Shown here in pieces: positions 32,880-44,920 of a stretch of DNA of 64,000 nucleotides. Numbering within the stretch: position 1 is the stretch's first letter; the number at the start of each line of letters is the position of its first letter. The stretch is from Anadara kagoshimensis. Its lineage: Eukaryota; Mollusca; Bivalvia; Arcoida; Arcidae. A model generated the notes under the pieces. That model saw only the letters and a program-made list of their open reading frames with translations, was not told the origin of the DNA and did not search any database. The position numbers and the translations under genes were made by a program. The stretch spans positions 22,894,424-22,958,423 of the forward strand of contig CM037870.1 in assembly GCA_021292105.1 (NCBI GenBank), given 5' to 3'.

Positions 32880-33960
32880 TTGATTTTACATATGGTTTAT
32901 CGTATGTGTAAGTCGTGCATGTTTTTCACCTGTAACTGTGTTCATCATTCATTAATACATTTCCCAATAGAGTATAAAGATTATGTGGTATGCTAAAACC
33001 AAGAATAATTTTAATTGCATTTCATACAATATCTCAGTAATTCAACACTCTGCGAAGAAATGAATAAACACAAAACTAAAATAATATTTTATCATAATAC
33101 CGAAATTTAACATAAAATAAAATTTGCAGTTACAAAGTAAATTCCAAATGAATTATTATACGACACCACAATGAAGTGAATTCAGGTATCGTTATATTAC
33201 AGCATTATGCGATGAATACCAGCAATACTTCCCGCGCTGTTCTTATTATTGAGATGTCAGAGTAGTCTCTGATGTCAAACGGGAATCCGTGATGGATAAA
33301 TATTCGACTGCTCGCCCATACTCGGGCGTTCTTTCAATTCTGACACCCTTTCTGACCTTTGGTTCTCTGTCTCATTACTTTGTATTGTGCAGGGATGTCT
33401 ATCTCATACTATAGCCATCTTCTGGCATAGTCTATGGTTGTTTAGTGGATAAAGCATGATTCTTTGTTCACAAGGCAGGTATTTACGGTTAAGGACTGAG
33501 TAACTCGAAGCTATCCAGTTAAGAACACTTAACGCCTTTGTGTTATATAGACATTAAGTGTTCGTAACTGCTAAGATAGCTTCAAGTTACCCAGCCCTGG
33601 TTTGTAATTGGATAATCTTTAGCATTACGCAATTTTTCTCTATCGTTGGCTTCTACTAGTTGTCATGGTAATCCTGTCCGTCTCCAATGGTCATCTGAAA
33701 CTAAATTCTTATCTGAAATAAGACACGCATAATGCACATCAAGAGTCGCGAAATTCATGGACGTAAATGCATAGTTATGAAGTTGTTGGTGTGACGTAAA
33801 ACATAGGCAAATAATCCATACCATTCCCTTGATGTTATAAATATCTAAATTCATGAGAGAAAAAAAAGTCATCACCATAATTAACTCAGCATAATCTTTT
33901 ATCAGATCTTTTTAGTGAAAATGTACTTTCTGAATGAGACAAACACTACAATTTTAATTT
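32880..33960. repeat. Diverged duplication, right copy
   Basis: Counterpart of 29833-30760. It has gained the hairpin at 33493-33599 and has lost or changed several short blocks. Confidence 0.8.
33493..33599. repeat. Inverted repeat (foldback) of about 107 bp
   Basis: Left arm GGACTGAGTAACTCGAAGCT, ATCCAGTTAAGAACACTTAA; the right arm read in reverse is GGGCTGGGTAACTTGAAGCT, ATCTTAGCAGTTACGAACAC, TTAA. Arms of about 42 bp with a loop near 33535-33553. It is absent from the left duplication copy, so it may have been inserted after the duplication. Confidence 0.75.
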
Positions 33961-34024
33961 TATATTCCTTTTATACCAGCAGAGATACCAGCCTGGTGGT
34001 TCTAATTAATAATAACCCTGTTTT

Positions 34025-34079
34025 AATTTAACAGCACTAGACAGCTGTTTCGGAATACAATAGTATTTGGACCAAAATT
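34025..34079 (-). pseudogene. Hammerhead ribozyme remnant lacking its core
   Basis: On the minus strand AATTTTGGTCCAAATACTA runs directly into TTGTATTCCGAAACAGC, so CTGATGA and the 5' half of stem II have been deleted. GAAAC, GTC and TAGTGCTGTTAAATT remain. Confidence 0.7.
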
Positions 34080-34810
34080 GTGGAAATGATTCAAATCGAA
34101 ATACTACACTTTTACAAACTATGCAACTGTTCGTAAGGCTAAGCAGCAGTTCTGGACAGCACCAGCTACTTTTTAATACAGATTATACGAATACGAATTT
34201 GAGTGGAAACTTAATTAAATCTTCTAATGCAATTACACTATAAATGAACCACACGTGTTTCACACAATACACACAGTAACACACATTATATAATACTACT
34301 GACCTAGATTTTACCGGGGTACTTAAGCTTTGTGAATGACTTCGAGTTTGTCCTAATTTAAATATCTACCATATGCTGATAATTCGAAAAATACCAATAA
34401 AAAGAACATATTAATTGACAAAAAATACTGAGCTAATTATATTTACCACACACTGTAAAATGGTTTGAGAATAAATAAGATTGGATATTTAGTCATTAAG
34501 ATTACGTAACAGACATATGGTATGTATGCATGTGCAACTTTACCGGCGTGGTGTGCCCTGGCTCCAGCTTCCCAATCATTCTCTGAACTTAAACTTGTAT
34601 TGCATTTGATACCGTAATAATAAAATTTGCTAATTGTTAAGATTTCCAAGGATCTCATTTTTGAGGTTCACTTCAACTTATACCATTTGTATTTTGTTGT
34701 CAAAAATGTTGATTTGTAATTTAAAAAAAGATTGCCATATATATATATACTTCACTAACTTCAAGTTAAAGAAAATCTTCAAGTGTAAAGGAATGATTGG
34801 TAAACTAGGG
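34080..34810. other. No feature seen
   Basis: Unique AT-rich sequence to the LINE 3' end. Confidence 0.3.
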
Positions 34811-37800
34811 CATCATCATCATCATCATCATTTATTTATTTCCTCTGTATTAGAGATACAATGTATGAAAAAGCAACATAATTTTAACAGATAAACATAA
34901 TTTTTTTATGTACACTATATATTATACATAATAACACAAGTTCACTATATATGGTGTATATATATATATCAGAAGTCCAGTATTAATGGACTTTTACTAT
35001 TGGGGTGGGATATCGGAAGTCTTCAGCCTATAGTTGGTGCTTGATACTACATGCAACAATACAATGTCTTATAAATCTAAAGACCGATAATGTCCAATTT
35101 CGGGTGTATTCGGCATCAGCGTGTTGGTATCTTCCCGATAGGAGAAAACAGACAACGTTTTCTTTACTGCTTGTTTGTAGATTGATGATGTAACTGTGTA
35201 AGTCTTTGTCAAACATGTACACGGAATTAAGAAATGCGGTTCTGTGTCGGTCCGTCGCAGGGCATGGCACACCGCATGCTGAATGGATTCTTCAGTGATG
35301 TCAGAAAAACATGCGTTGCAGTAACGTGTTGTATTAGATTGAAACGGATTTGCCCATAATTGTATAATAAAGTAGCAAAGTTCTAGTTCATTGTTACACT
35401 TGGCGATTGTCCATGCAAGAGCTGGTGATCTGTTGGTGTTATGAAGACACAAGAATCTATTGAAATCCGGGTGAATAATTTTCTTTGTAACCACGCGTTA
35501 AACTGCACGGTTTTGACGGTTTTTGCTGACTATAATCTTCCATTCATTAACTGTTGGAAAGAGGCCATAATTAATGTAATTCTGTAAATAGTGTTGTAGT
35601 TGGTACTGATGCAGTATATCGCAGATTTCTGGGATAAAAACCCGTGCTCGATTTCTGGCATAGAAAATGTTCAAATAATCTTCTTAAATATTTGCTTTGT
35701 TAGACACATATTGTTCATTGAGCATAAACTTTCCTAAAAAGAGTAATTTTCGCTTTGAACTTCGGCTGTTAAGGGGTACAGTCCACACATACTTTCTGCA
35801 ATGTCAGATCGAGTTCTTGGATTCAGTCTTTGGATGTATTTGACTATGAAGTGTTGTAGCTTGTTTAGTGCATTATAGTCAGCAGTTTTCAGATATACCA
35901 GACATCACAACCGTATAAGACCGTTGGTATGACAACTTTTTGTAAAGGTTTATCGTTGTTACTGGGTTTAGTTTGGATGTCCCGATTCCATTTAATGCAA
36001 AAAATGAATTACGGCCTCTTTTACATCTGTCTAGAGTCCGCTCTATAGATTGAAATTTAGAGTCCAACTTAATACCAAGATGATCCGTTTGATTAACACT
36101 GTTGATCTCATATCCGCCGATACTGAATTTCGCTTCTCCATGTTGATGAGAGTTGTGTCTCTTGTTAAATATCATCACTACAGACTTGTTAGGATTGAAT
36201 TTAAATCTCCACTGACAAGCATAATGAAACAAGCATCAAGCATAGACTGAAGACCTTTTGGGGAGATACTTAAGCAGGTAATATCATCTGCAAAGGCTGT
36301 ATACCAGCTTTTATATTACCTATGCATATAGAAGTTGAATGATTTTCAAGTATGTTCAATAAATCATTAATGAAGACACAATACAGTAGGGTAGATAAGA
36401 CGCCACCTTGTCTGATGCCTTGCTCCACGGGGAACCAATCTGAATGGTTGTTACCAAAGACAACACAAACCTCTGGTGTTTGTGTGGCAGTCATCTATAA
36501 TATGCCAAAGCTTATTCTTTATGCCTAATGATCTAACTTGTATAAGACACCATTGCGCCATACGGTATCAAACTGCTTTCTGGCTGTCAAGGAAAGCAGC
36601 GTAAAACTTTGCTATCCTGTTCAATGTTATAAAGAATAGCTTCTTGCAAGTTAAAGATGCTGTTGAACAACTCAAATTCCTTTGAAACCCTGTTGCTGGA
36701 CGTTTGGAAAGCGTTGGTTTATGACATTATACTTTGTGAGTCTTTCATAAATATTTTTTCAAATAATTTGAAAATAGTCGGTAGTAACGAGATAGGTCTG
36801 TAATTATTTGGATCGGTTGTTGATTTACCGTTTCCTTTGTGTATAGGGACGATGATACTGTTTTTCCATTCCAGTGGTATTCTACCAGTTTTCACGATGT
36901 TGTTGAACAGGCATGTTACATATTTGTAGAATGTTTCACTAGCATTTAGTAAGTGTTCATTTTGTATTCTGTCATGCCCAGCAGCCTTACGTCTTTTGAG
37001 TGTTTTGATTTGTGTGGCTACTTCCGACGCTAATATTAAACCTCCAGGAAGTAGTTCATCTTCTTTGATATTTTCTTTACGCAGTTTATCTACCGCATTT
37101 TCCACCAATTGCTCAAAGTCACCATCAAAATTTTGACCATCACTTCGTTCATACACTTGTTCAAAATATAATGAAAACGCGCCTGCGACTTCTTCGGGAT
37201 TGGTGAACATTTCGCCATTAACTATGATCTCTGGGTAAACTTTGTTTGTCTTTTTACGTTTAGCATTGATTAACTTCCAGAACAACCGAATGTCAAGCCC
37301 AGCTGCTCTGTCAATATCACTATATGTTTCCTCCAAATGTTTTTCGCTTGCGGCTTTCTGTACTCGTCGGAAACAGTCTTTTGCAGCTTTGTAATTTGCG
37401 TATGACACATGTTGAAACCCTCGTGTTTACCATCCAATAGCCATATGTTCGCATCTTTCTTTCGTTACTATGCGCCTGTTTAACGTCTTTGTTCCAGTAT
37501 GGCTTTGTGTGAGGGTTATATGACGATAGTGGAACACATGCTCGCGATGCTTGAAGAGCCGCGTTTACTATTATATTATTGAGATCATTAACATCGCTCA
37601 TTTGGTCTGATGTTACATTGCCTAATTGTTCATCAAGAGATCTTCTATAACGTTCCAGAACTTTTTCATCCATTTTGTGCCATGCTGGCCATTTGTGTTT
37701 GCTAGTTCCGTCTTTGAATATCTTTAATTCGTAGTCTAATGACACAAAAATTGGTAGATGATCAGATGTATTTCCGAACGTACCTTCAACAGGGATTTCA

Positions 37801-38520
37801 CAGCATTTGAGTTGTTCAAAGATAACCTGGTCAGTGAGGACATAATCTATCTTGTATAACTGTAACTACTACCATTACATTTGTCAGATGTGTTAATGGG
37901 GATTAAATCAACATTATACAAAAAATTGGCAAAATCAACTGATTTATATACATTTGACCTACTATTATCTAAAAGTCTACAGCTAGCATTGAAATCGCCG
38001 GCAATAATTACATGACCGTATTGTTTATAATAAGTGTACATAGTCTCTAGTGTATCTAGTTCATACCTGTAAGTATCTATACAATTATCTGCAGGTAAGT
38101 ATACACCAAATATAAAAAGAGGTAAGTTCTGACTATCTTTTACCTGAATACCCACTATTCTGTCAGACAAATTATCTGTTATTGGTATAATATTACTACA
38201 AAGCGATACCTTATAAAGTATAGCTACACCTGACTTACCACATCTAACATAGCTATCTGCACTAGAGTCACAACTTGCTACACTGATGTAATTCTTGTCA
38301 ATTGTGTTTAGAAAGTCTTTGTTGAAGCTTTGAAGCTTATGTTCAGATAAAACGGCTATGTCACAATTATACTTTGAAAGCATATCGCTTATACAGATGG
38401 CAGATGACATTACACCCCTGACATTCCATGATAGTAGATTCAAAATCATATAACAGTAAAAGTAAACACAATGTAAAGTAACACAATAAACAATATACAT
38501 AATTAAAGAAATAAACAATC
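34811..38520 (-). mobile_element. APE-type LINE, nearly full pol ORF, broken; (ATG)7 tail
   Basis: Minus-strand non-LTR retrotransposon with endonuclease (about 38450-37740), reverse transcriptase (about 37000-36200) and a C-terminal zinc-knuckle (about 35310-35260). The 3' UTR runs to a (CAT)7 run at 34811-34831, which on the element strand is an (ATG)7 tail; LINEs of several APE-type clades end in short tandem repeats. No ORF1 was recognised upstream of 38520. No target duplication was identified. Clade not assigned; the C-terminal layout is compatible with jockey/CR1/I-like groups. Confidence 0.85.
35028..38518 (-). pseudogene. LINE endonuclease-reverse transcriptase polyprotein, multiple frameshifts
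   Basis: Endonuclease: LNLLSWNVRGV (N-terminal Asn), SEHKL, GVYLPADN, IIAGDFNA (catalytic Asp/Asn), then after a shift near 37850 IDYVLTDQVIFEQLKC and TSDHLPIFVS (terminal Asp-His). Reverse transcriptase: SIIVPIHKGNGK, NNYRPISLLPTIFKLFEKI, a first catalytic Asp segment readable only across a shift near 36570, GIRQGGVLSTLLY with FINDLL, and FADDITCL near 36280, where the open frame has already slipped. Downstream FKFNPNKSVVMIFN, LGIKLDSKF and ERTLDRCKRGRNSFF belong to the thumb/connection region. The C-terminus has CNACFSDITEESIQHAVC, then after a shift TAFLNSVYMFDKDLHSYIIN and CFLLSGRYQH. At least five frame breaks; not functional. Confidence 0.88.
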
Positions 38521-39993
38521 TGTAGAAATGCGAATTCGCGGGGTTGCGTTAATCAATCTTTATTAGCGACTAATCGGATAAAATTAATGATACAATTTCC
38601 AGTTATAGGATCTAAATATAAAGACGAAAAGTCACCAGGATTACGGAAAAAAGTTAGATTAATTTAAAAAAAAACCCAGATATTAATTTAACTTTATATA
38701 ACAAGTCTTAATCTTAAGACGATTTCCTTTATTACAACAAATAATGAAATTTTCGCGGTAATGTTTTCGCGAGAGACAAATTTAAAACTATTCGCGTACA
38801 TCTATTTTCGCGTCGTCGGATAAGTTAAAGTAAATACTAGTGAGACTTATTAAAACCAATTTAAGCTAAACGTCTTACATTTGTTATTACCGCGAAAATA
38901 AAAAGAAAATTTTCCCCTTGACAGTGTTGACCGAAATAGCGTTGTTATTCCTAAATATACAATTTAAGAAACCGTATGTACTTAATAAGCCACATACGGT
39001 GTATTTTTCCATCATTTCATCTGGTATTGTTAAATTTTTAAGTAAATGCTATAGTATACTTTTGCACTAAAATATATTCTTGAATTTCTGCCAACTGGTA
39101 TTTTTCCCCTCAGAAATTACGTAACATTTAACTGCGATGTAGATACATAAGAATGAAATTTATAAACACTTAAATACCAATATAAAACATCAATTTAAAA
39201 GGTCTCTCAGTCAATATTTACTTTAAAGGTAAATTGGGTAAAATGTCTCAGAATATGTTATCAACAGTCACACAATATCTGCCTTGTTTTCTCTTTACTT
39301 ACTAGATAAATAAAATCTTATTGATACCAAATCTTACACTAATATTTAGGGAAGACCCTTAGTTATATAGTCTTATATGACGTAAAACAAGTTTAAACGC
39401 TTTACAAGTTAAGCTAGACCTGTGCTGATATATCACTGTCTGGTCATAAGCTAGTCTTAACTTTAATAGTGGCTTACTGTTTCATTCATGACAACTGGGA
39501 TATGCATGTTAGATGGTTTCTACAAATCACCTTTTTGCAGACATTTTTACACAAACATTGATTAATCTGAAAATTGTTGATGTAGTTCTCAAAAGTGATC
39601 AGTACAAAGTTAAAAACTCTCTCTTTCTATGTCAAATAGAGTAGCTCAGTCATCTCCCTGTCGGAAAAAAATTAACCAAACCATGACCCTTAGAGCGATT
39701 GTCTTTAGTGTTATTCAAATCTCTATAAGTGAAGTATTCCATCAGTAACATTTTGTTTTGTAAATCTATTAATAAAATATATCATATTTGTTCGACAGAT
39801 ATATGCATGTCATATATGCCATCCAGGAGGCAAACCCCGGACAGTTTGTGTTCAATCGGCGTATTCAATCTTGATTTCACGATTTGCGAGCCTCTTTTCA
39901 CAATACATATTTTACTTATGGGCGACATTAGGAAAACTAAGCTCTTATGTCAGTGATTTTTATATGATGGTGATCAGAAAAACTTCAAAACAT

Positions 39994-39994
<1 letters not shown>
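38521..39994. other. No gene; possible LINE 5' flank
   Basis: AT-rich sequence with several CGCGAAAAT / TTTTCGCG repeats between about 38750 and 38910, otherwise unremarkable. No ORF1-like frame for the adjacent LINE. Confidence 0.35.
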
Positions 39995-40024
<30 letters not shown>

Positions 40025-40030
40025 CATTAT
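39995..40030. repeat. (ATT)n microsatellite
   Basis: About ten ATT units with one TTATC interruption. Confidence 0.9.
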
Positions 40031-40475
40031 TAATATCTAATTATTATTATACCGCTTAGCTTACAAGGCTAGCGGCGTCTAGTTGCTTGTTGTGGAAAGT
40101 ATAGAAATGGTAGAAATGAACATAACTAATGCCGGAGATGGCAAATTGTAATTGGTAAACATTATTACCTGAGGCTCTGATTTATTGGGCATCTTTATTG
40201 ATCCGTCTTTAAATCATATATTTTAATGTGTATGTAAATGTGATATTTTGTATTTAACATTTAGATTTTCATTAAACTATATAATTATTTTCTTCAAAAA
40301 ATGAAAAGAATGTTTTGCAATAAAATTATATGTTAGGTGCTCAGTAAAACTTAATTCTGTATATAATTCGGTATGTACATACGACGTCATCTCTTTACAG
40401 ATGTTTTATGCACTAATCCCCTGCTATCTGTCTGTCTGTTTAAAAAGGTCACATACTGTCTCATTCATATATACA

Positions 40476-40689
40476 GTACAGACGTGCCAAAAATTTAACA
40501 TGCAGCTAACGAAAAGGAGTCGAACCTCGGCTGCAGAGTGGCAGATAGATATAGATAGCTAGTGTCTGTACAACTGCCGAGAGATAGATAACAGCTAGCT
40601 ACAAGCTGTCGACATATAGCTAACGAGGGGCCGAGATGAGCTGTCGTAATTCTTTAGCTTGGTGTTTAACTTTCGACAGGTCTGTACTG
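40476..40689. mobile_element. Foldback MITE, 214 bp, TA target duplication
   Basis: Ends CAGTACAGACGTGCCAAAAA at the left and, reversed, CAGTACAGACCTGTCGAAAG at the right, continuing as TTTAACA..AGCTAA. TA borders both ends (40474-40475, 40690-40691). CAGT termini and TA duplication fit a Tc1/mariner-type MITE. A second copy is at 58767-58995. The middle holds GATAGATAGCTAG-like simple sequence. Confidence 0.82.
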
Positions 40690-40691
40690 TA

Positions 40692-41364
40692 CTATTTACA
40701 TAACACACTGCATAGTTACATCACATTAGAATTCCCGTAAAAATAATATTTGCGCGTGCTCTAAATCAACAAGTACGGGGGTCAACAAAGGTCCCCTTGT
40801 GATGGCAGATATAAAATGCATATTTCGATGTAATCTATCATTTAAATGCCTGTCACATTGACTTAAACTCATTATAAATTCAGGTACTGAAAAAAGAAAT
40901 TTTAGGTAGCTCAGAAAACATCGACTGGCCTGAATATTAGACATTGAAGCTGGCATAGGCGGCATTGGGCTTGAGACTAAACTTTCTGTCTTTTGTTCAA
41001 AAAATTCGTTTTCAGAAAACCTTCAAGGTCTGTAATTACACACATGTATGTATATCTTTGCAGGACCTTTACATGACCGACTAGATACTTACTATGAAGC
41101 TCATTGAAGATTACATAGTGACAGATCACGCAAACATCTCCAATACATCCAGAGATAAAGGTTTTATTTTATAATTTAGTTGTTGGATTGTAGTCATAAA
41201 TTTTCCCGACCCTAAGTTTGTTATTATAATTGGCTGTTGTTGACTTAGGCTAACTAACCAGATCAGCAATGTCAGAGAAGGGCCAATATTATCCCTTCTG
41301 AGTGATTGAACGCTAAAATTGTAAAACAGTCGAACAGTTCCATAACATTATAAAAAAATGTATA
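40692..41364. other. No feature seen
   Basis: Unique sequence between the MITE and the mariner. Confidence 0.3.
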
Positions 41365-41366
41365 TA

Positions 41367-42629
41367 CGAGGGGAAGTCAGAAAGTTCACAGAACAGCGTA
41401 TTCAGCCAAGCGTAACACACATTTTCTTTACTTATTTAGACAACACAACATTACTTCATTTTAAACATATCAAGTTTATTTGTCACAACATATTGGTGTA
41501 ATTCTCAAAAGCATTCAAAGTTGGTGACCATCAAGCAATGATGGAAAATCAAAATGTTGAGTTTAGGACAGTAATAAAGTTCCTCACAGTAGAGGGATCA
41601 AATGCCAAAGAAATTCACCAGCGAATGGCCGAGGTGTACGGTGACAGTGGTCCTGCCTATTCCACAGTGGCAAAATAGTCAGCTGAATTTAAACGTGGGT
41701 GCACCTCACTGAAGGATGACCCACGGTCAGGTCGACCAGCTGATGCCATCACAAAGGAAATTGTCACGTCTGTGGAGACCCTCATCATGAATAATCGTCG
41801 AATTAGGATTGTGACATAGCTAGGGAGTGTGACATTTCACATGGAAGTGTATACGCGGTTATCCACGAGCATCTTGGGATATCAAAAGTACCCGCAATAT
41901 GGGTCCCCAGAAACCTTAATATGCAGGATAGCTTCCAAAGACTCCATTCAAGTCGAGAGCTTCTTGGCATTTATAATGATAACCCGTAGAGCTTCCATTT
42001 ACGTTTAGTAACTGGTGATGAAACATGGATTCATCATTGGGACCCAGAAACCAAAAAAGAGTCCATGCAACGGAAGCACCATGGCTCACCCCCACCAAAG
42101 AAATTCAAAACCCAACCATCAGGTGGCAAAGTCATGGCCACTGTGCTTTGGGATTCTAAGGGTGTTCTGTTAATCAATTATAAACTGCCGAAATCTCTAT
42201 CACTGGGGCTTACTATGCTGATCTAATGAAGCAGCTGAAAGCTGCTATTAAATTAAAAAGGAGGAGAAAGTTAAGCCGAGGGGTATTGCTTCTTCACGAC
42301 AATGCTCCTGTGCACAAGTCAAGGATTGCACAAGCAGCGATTCGTGAATGCAAGTTCGAACAACTTAATCACCCCTACAGTCCAGATTTGGCACCCAGTG
42401 ATTATTTCATATTTAGAGAATTCCTGATGATGATGGGCTTAAGGCTGCCACAGAGGCGTGGTTTCAGGACCAAACCGAAGACTTTTATTTCAAAGGTATA
42501 GACAGTCTGAAAGAAAAGTGGGCTAAGTGCATTGGGGTAAATGGGGACTATATTGAAAAATAATAATAATATGTATGGTTTGTTGCGGCAATATATACCC
42601 CGTTCTATGAACTTTTTGACCTCCCCTCG
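41367..42629 (+). mobile_element. mariner-type DNA transposon, 1263 bp, second copy
   Basis: Termini CGAGGGGAAGTCAGAAAGTT and, reversed, CGAGGGGAGGTCAAAAAGTT, bordered by TA on both sides (41365-41366, 42630-42631). It belongs to the same subfamily as 15021-16316 and lies in the opposite orientation, 25 kb away. It is 33 bp shorter, mainly from a deletion near the 3' end of the ORF. Confidence 0.93.
41538..42563 (+). pseudogene. mariner transposase, broken by stops, frameshifts and a deletion
   Basis: Starts MMENQNVEFRTVIKFLTVEG. A stop replaces the Trp of STVAKW (TAG near 41677), the frame slips near 41812-41820, another stop replaces Glu before SFHLRLV (near 41986), and one base is missing near 42187. 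About 30 bp that encode the segment after DYFxFR are deleted near 42415. The catalytic blocks GDETWIHHWDPETKKESMQ, WDSKGV and HDNAPVHKS are still legible. Where the 15-kb copy has its extra base after DPETK, this copy is in frame, so the breaks in the two copies arose independently. Confidence 0.93.
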
Positions 42630-42631
42630 TA

Positions 42632-43649
42632 GGTGCGTCTACCTGGAAATAAAGAAACCAAGAACAAACTCTACCTGTAGCAAAAGAACAAGATCTCATA
42701 TTGGGTCTGTAAGTCTCGTGACCAGAGCGACTTTGCGATTTCCGGATACAAGAACAAGGCGTAATTAGAAACCACGTTTAGAAAATAAAGCCTCTAAATA
42801 ATTGATCCATCGACATTAACGAAGGTAATATTTGTTTTCTGACTCCCATTTGCGGGGAAAATTTTAATTCCCTGGCACGACATTACTGGTTTCAAACAAA
42901 ATTTACAAACATGATTTGGATCATTATAAAAATCATGACTGTGTATGAGAACTGATAAAATGATAATGTGAGCTGTTATTCATAAATTTGTAGGACAAAT
43001 ATTCCCAGTCGTCCAGAGTGATACCCCTAACGTTTATGTGTATAAATGTTCGAATCGTACCAGTTGCAATATTCCTTTCAAACGGCTTTTTCGATTCGGT
43101 GTTTACGTTTATTAAAACGTTTCGCACAAACTTTAAGTGGTATTGATATCCATTGTGGGGTCGACATTCCCAGTCGTCCAGAAACAATCCATTGTACAGA
43201 CGTACTCCAGGTATTCCAACATGCCGTTCTTACACAACCACACATTGTTATATCGTTTGCTCATCATATGAATATATAAATTTTCTTTTTATATAATCGA
43301 GTTTATCTATACATCAGATGATAAAAAAGCGTGAAAAGAATGAAATTTTAATACAAATTTTGTAAAAAGCATTATTGTCATGAGACAGGCACATAAGTAA
43401 AACTTGAAGTATATAGTCTGAGGTGTAACTATTATTTTTAACGCATAATTATAAATATTTGATCCAGTCACCATGAATCAGTACCAAGGTCGAGGGAGAA
43501 TGTTAAGTTTTTCTACAGTTTATATTCATAAATTATATATTATAAGTTTTCTATGCTTTTTTAAAAAATAAAAAATATGTTTGGAAAAAGCAAATATTCT
43601 GCCATCAGTAAACAAGTTGAGCAATATGTCGGAACAAGTATATCAATAA
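42632..43649. other. Unassigned frame with repeated LDDWE motif; otherwise no feature
   Basis: On the minus strand 43240-42933 is open and reads GVRLYNGLFLDDWECRPHNG, YQYHLKFVRNVLINVN, then ..RGITLDDWEYLSYKF before a stop. A 17-bp direct repeat (TCTGGACGACTGGGAAT on that strand, at about 43166-43182 and 43004-43020) gives the two LDDWE motifs. Composition is protein-like, but there is no start or splice evidence and no family I recognise. Confidence 0.3.
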
Positions 43650-44010
43650 AAAACAAACTTACCAATCTATGTCCAAATCACAATCCCAAAGCACAAAGCA
43701 AAAACTTTGAAAACTGGCAAATCTCAAGTTAAACGCGTGATCTTCCACCAGGGAAGTGAGGTCGTGTGTACTCTCAAAATCAAGAGTGATGGGAACATGG
43801 AACTATTAGACGTCAATATATCCAAGGTAATTATGGATATAAAACATCATACTAATATTGTGATGGCAGCAAAAAAAACTTTTTGATAAGCCTAGGCTTG
43901 CACCTATTTGCTAGCGCCTTAATTGTGAAATAAATACACCAATAAGAGAAGCAGGTATATTGTTGCACAGAAATTGAAAGTTGTAAATAGAAAAATTGAA
44001 GCCACCACAA
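43650..44010 (+). repeat. Dispersed family A copy with internal deletion
   Basis: AAAAAACAAACTTACCAATC, TCCAAATCACAATCCCAAAG, CCACCAGGGAAGTGAGGTCG, a jump over the CCGGAAGGG..CACGTG part, then GGGAACATGGAACTATTAGA, TGATAAGCCTAGGCTTGCA and AAGCAGGTATATTGTTGCA. Confidence 0.75.
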
Positions 44011-44100
44011 TTGTTATTAAGAGGAGTGAGCAGAACTGCGCTGGTCGAAGCAAAACCAGTTTGTAGCATATTAAATTAGTAAATGTCATTTAAACAAATC

Positions 44101-44360
44101 TGGCCCCGGTTTCACAATCATTTCTTAACTAAGATTTTCCTTAACTTAAATTTAGCAAATTTTGTTAATCTCTTATTGGAACTACTGATGAATATTTTTG
44201 TCAAAACTAATACAGATGTTTTAATCTAGACGTGATCTTTAAAATGACACCTTAAATTCCTGAATACCTTGAAAATTAAGAACATTATAAGGATTTGAAA
44301 TTTTGCATGATTTAAGTTAAGGAAAATCTTAGCTAAGGAATGATTGTGAAACCGGAGCCT
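44101..44360. mobile_element. MITE with ~50-bp terminal inverted repeats
   Basis: Left end GGCCCCGGTTTCACAATCAT, TTCTTAACTAAGATTTTCCT, TAACTTAAATTTAG; the right end read in reverse is GGCTCCGGTTTCACAATCAT, TCCTTAGCTAAGATTTTCCT, TAACTTAAATCATG. About 260 bp, no coding capacity. No confident target duplication. Same family at 52586, 52841 and 14296. Confidence 0.85.
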
Positions 44361-44378
44361 GAAATGGATTTTCCAATC

Positions 44379-44920
44379 AAAAACAAACATACTAATCCTT
44401 GTCCGAATCACAATCCAGAAGCAAAGTAAAAACTTTGGAACTGACAAGTCAGGTTAGACATGTGAACTTCCACCAGGGAAATGAGGCCGGGCGCTACGGA
44501 ATGGTAAGCACCTCCTGTTTAACTAGCTACACCCGCCACGTGTGTAATCAAAATTGTGTGAAAGGCACATGGAACTATGGGACGTCAAATATATCCAGGG
44601 CAATCCTGGACATGGAGACATCAAATTTACCAACATTCTGTGATGACGGCCATAAAACTTTTTAAGAGCGTTGATAAGCCTAGGCTTGCCGCATATCCCT
44701 AAATCTACAATTTATTTGCAAGCAGCCTGCTTCGTTGTACAAATCCCCTGTAGTGGGAACAGGCTATTCCACAGCGTATTAATTGGAAAACAAATACACT
44801 ATAAGCAGGAGAAAAAGGTATATTGCTGCATATAAAAGAAAAGTTGACAATATAGAAATTGAAGTCATCAATTTCAAATGTAGCCTTTCGTGGGCGTCAT
44901 AATTCAGGTATAAGTAACTT
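44379..44920 (+). repeat. Dispersed family A copy, about 540 bp, well preserved
   Basis: Runs from ATCAAAAACAAACATACTAA through GAATCACAATCCAGAAGCAA, ACACCCGCCACGTGTG, GGCACATGGAACTATGGGAC, AGCCTAGGCTTGCCG, GCAGCCTGCTTCGTTGTACA and GGCGTCATAATTCAGGTATA. It is very similar to 59457-60085 over its whole length, which suggests recent activity. Confidence 0.8.

Noticed and set aside
38750..38910. Recurrent CGCGAAAAT / TTTTCGCG words
   Set aside because: Too few and too irregular in spacing to call a repeat array or regulatory cluster.
41916..42098. 60-codon minus frame
   Set aside because: It is antisense to the second mariner transposase remnant.
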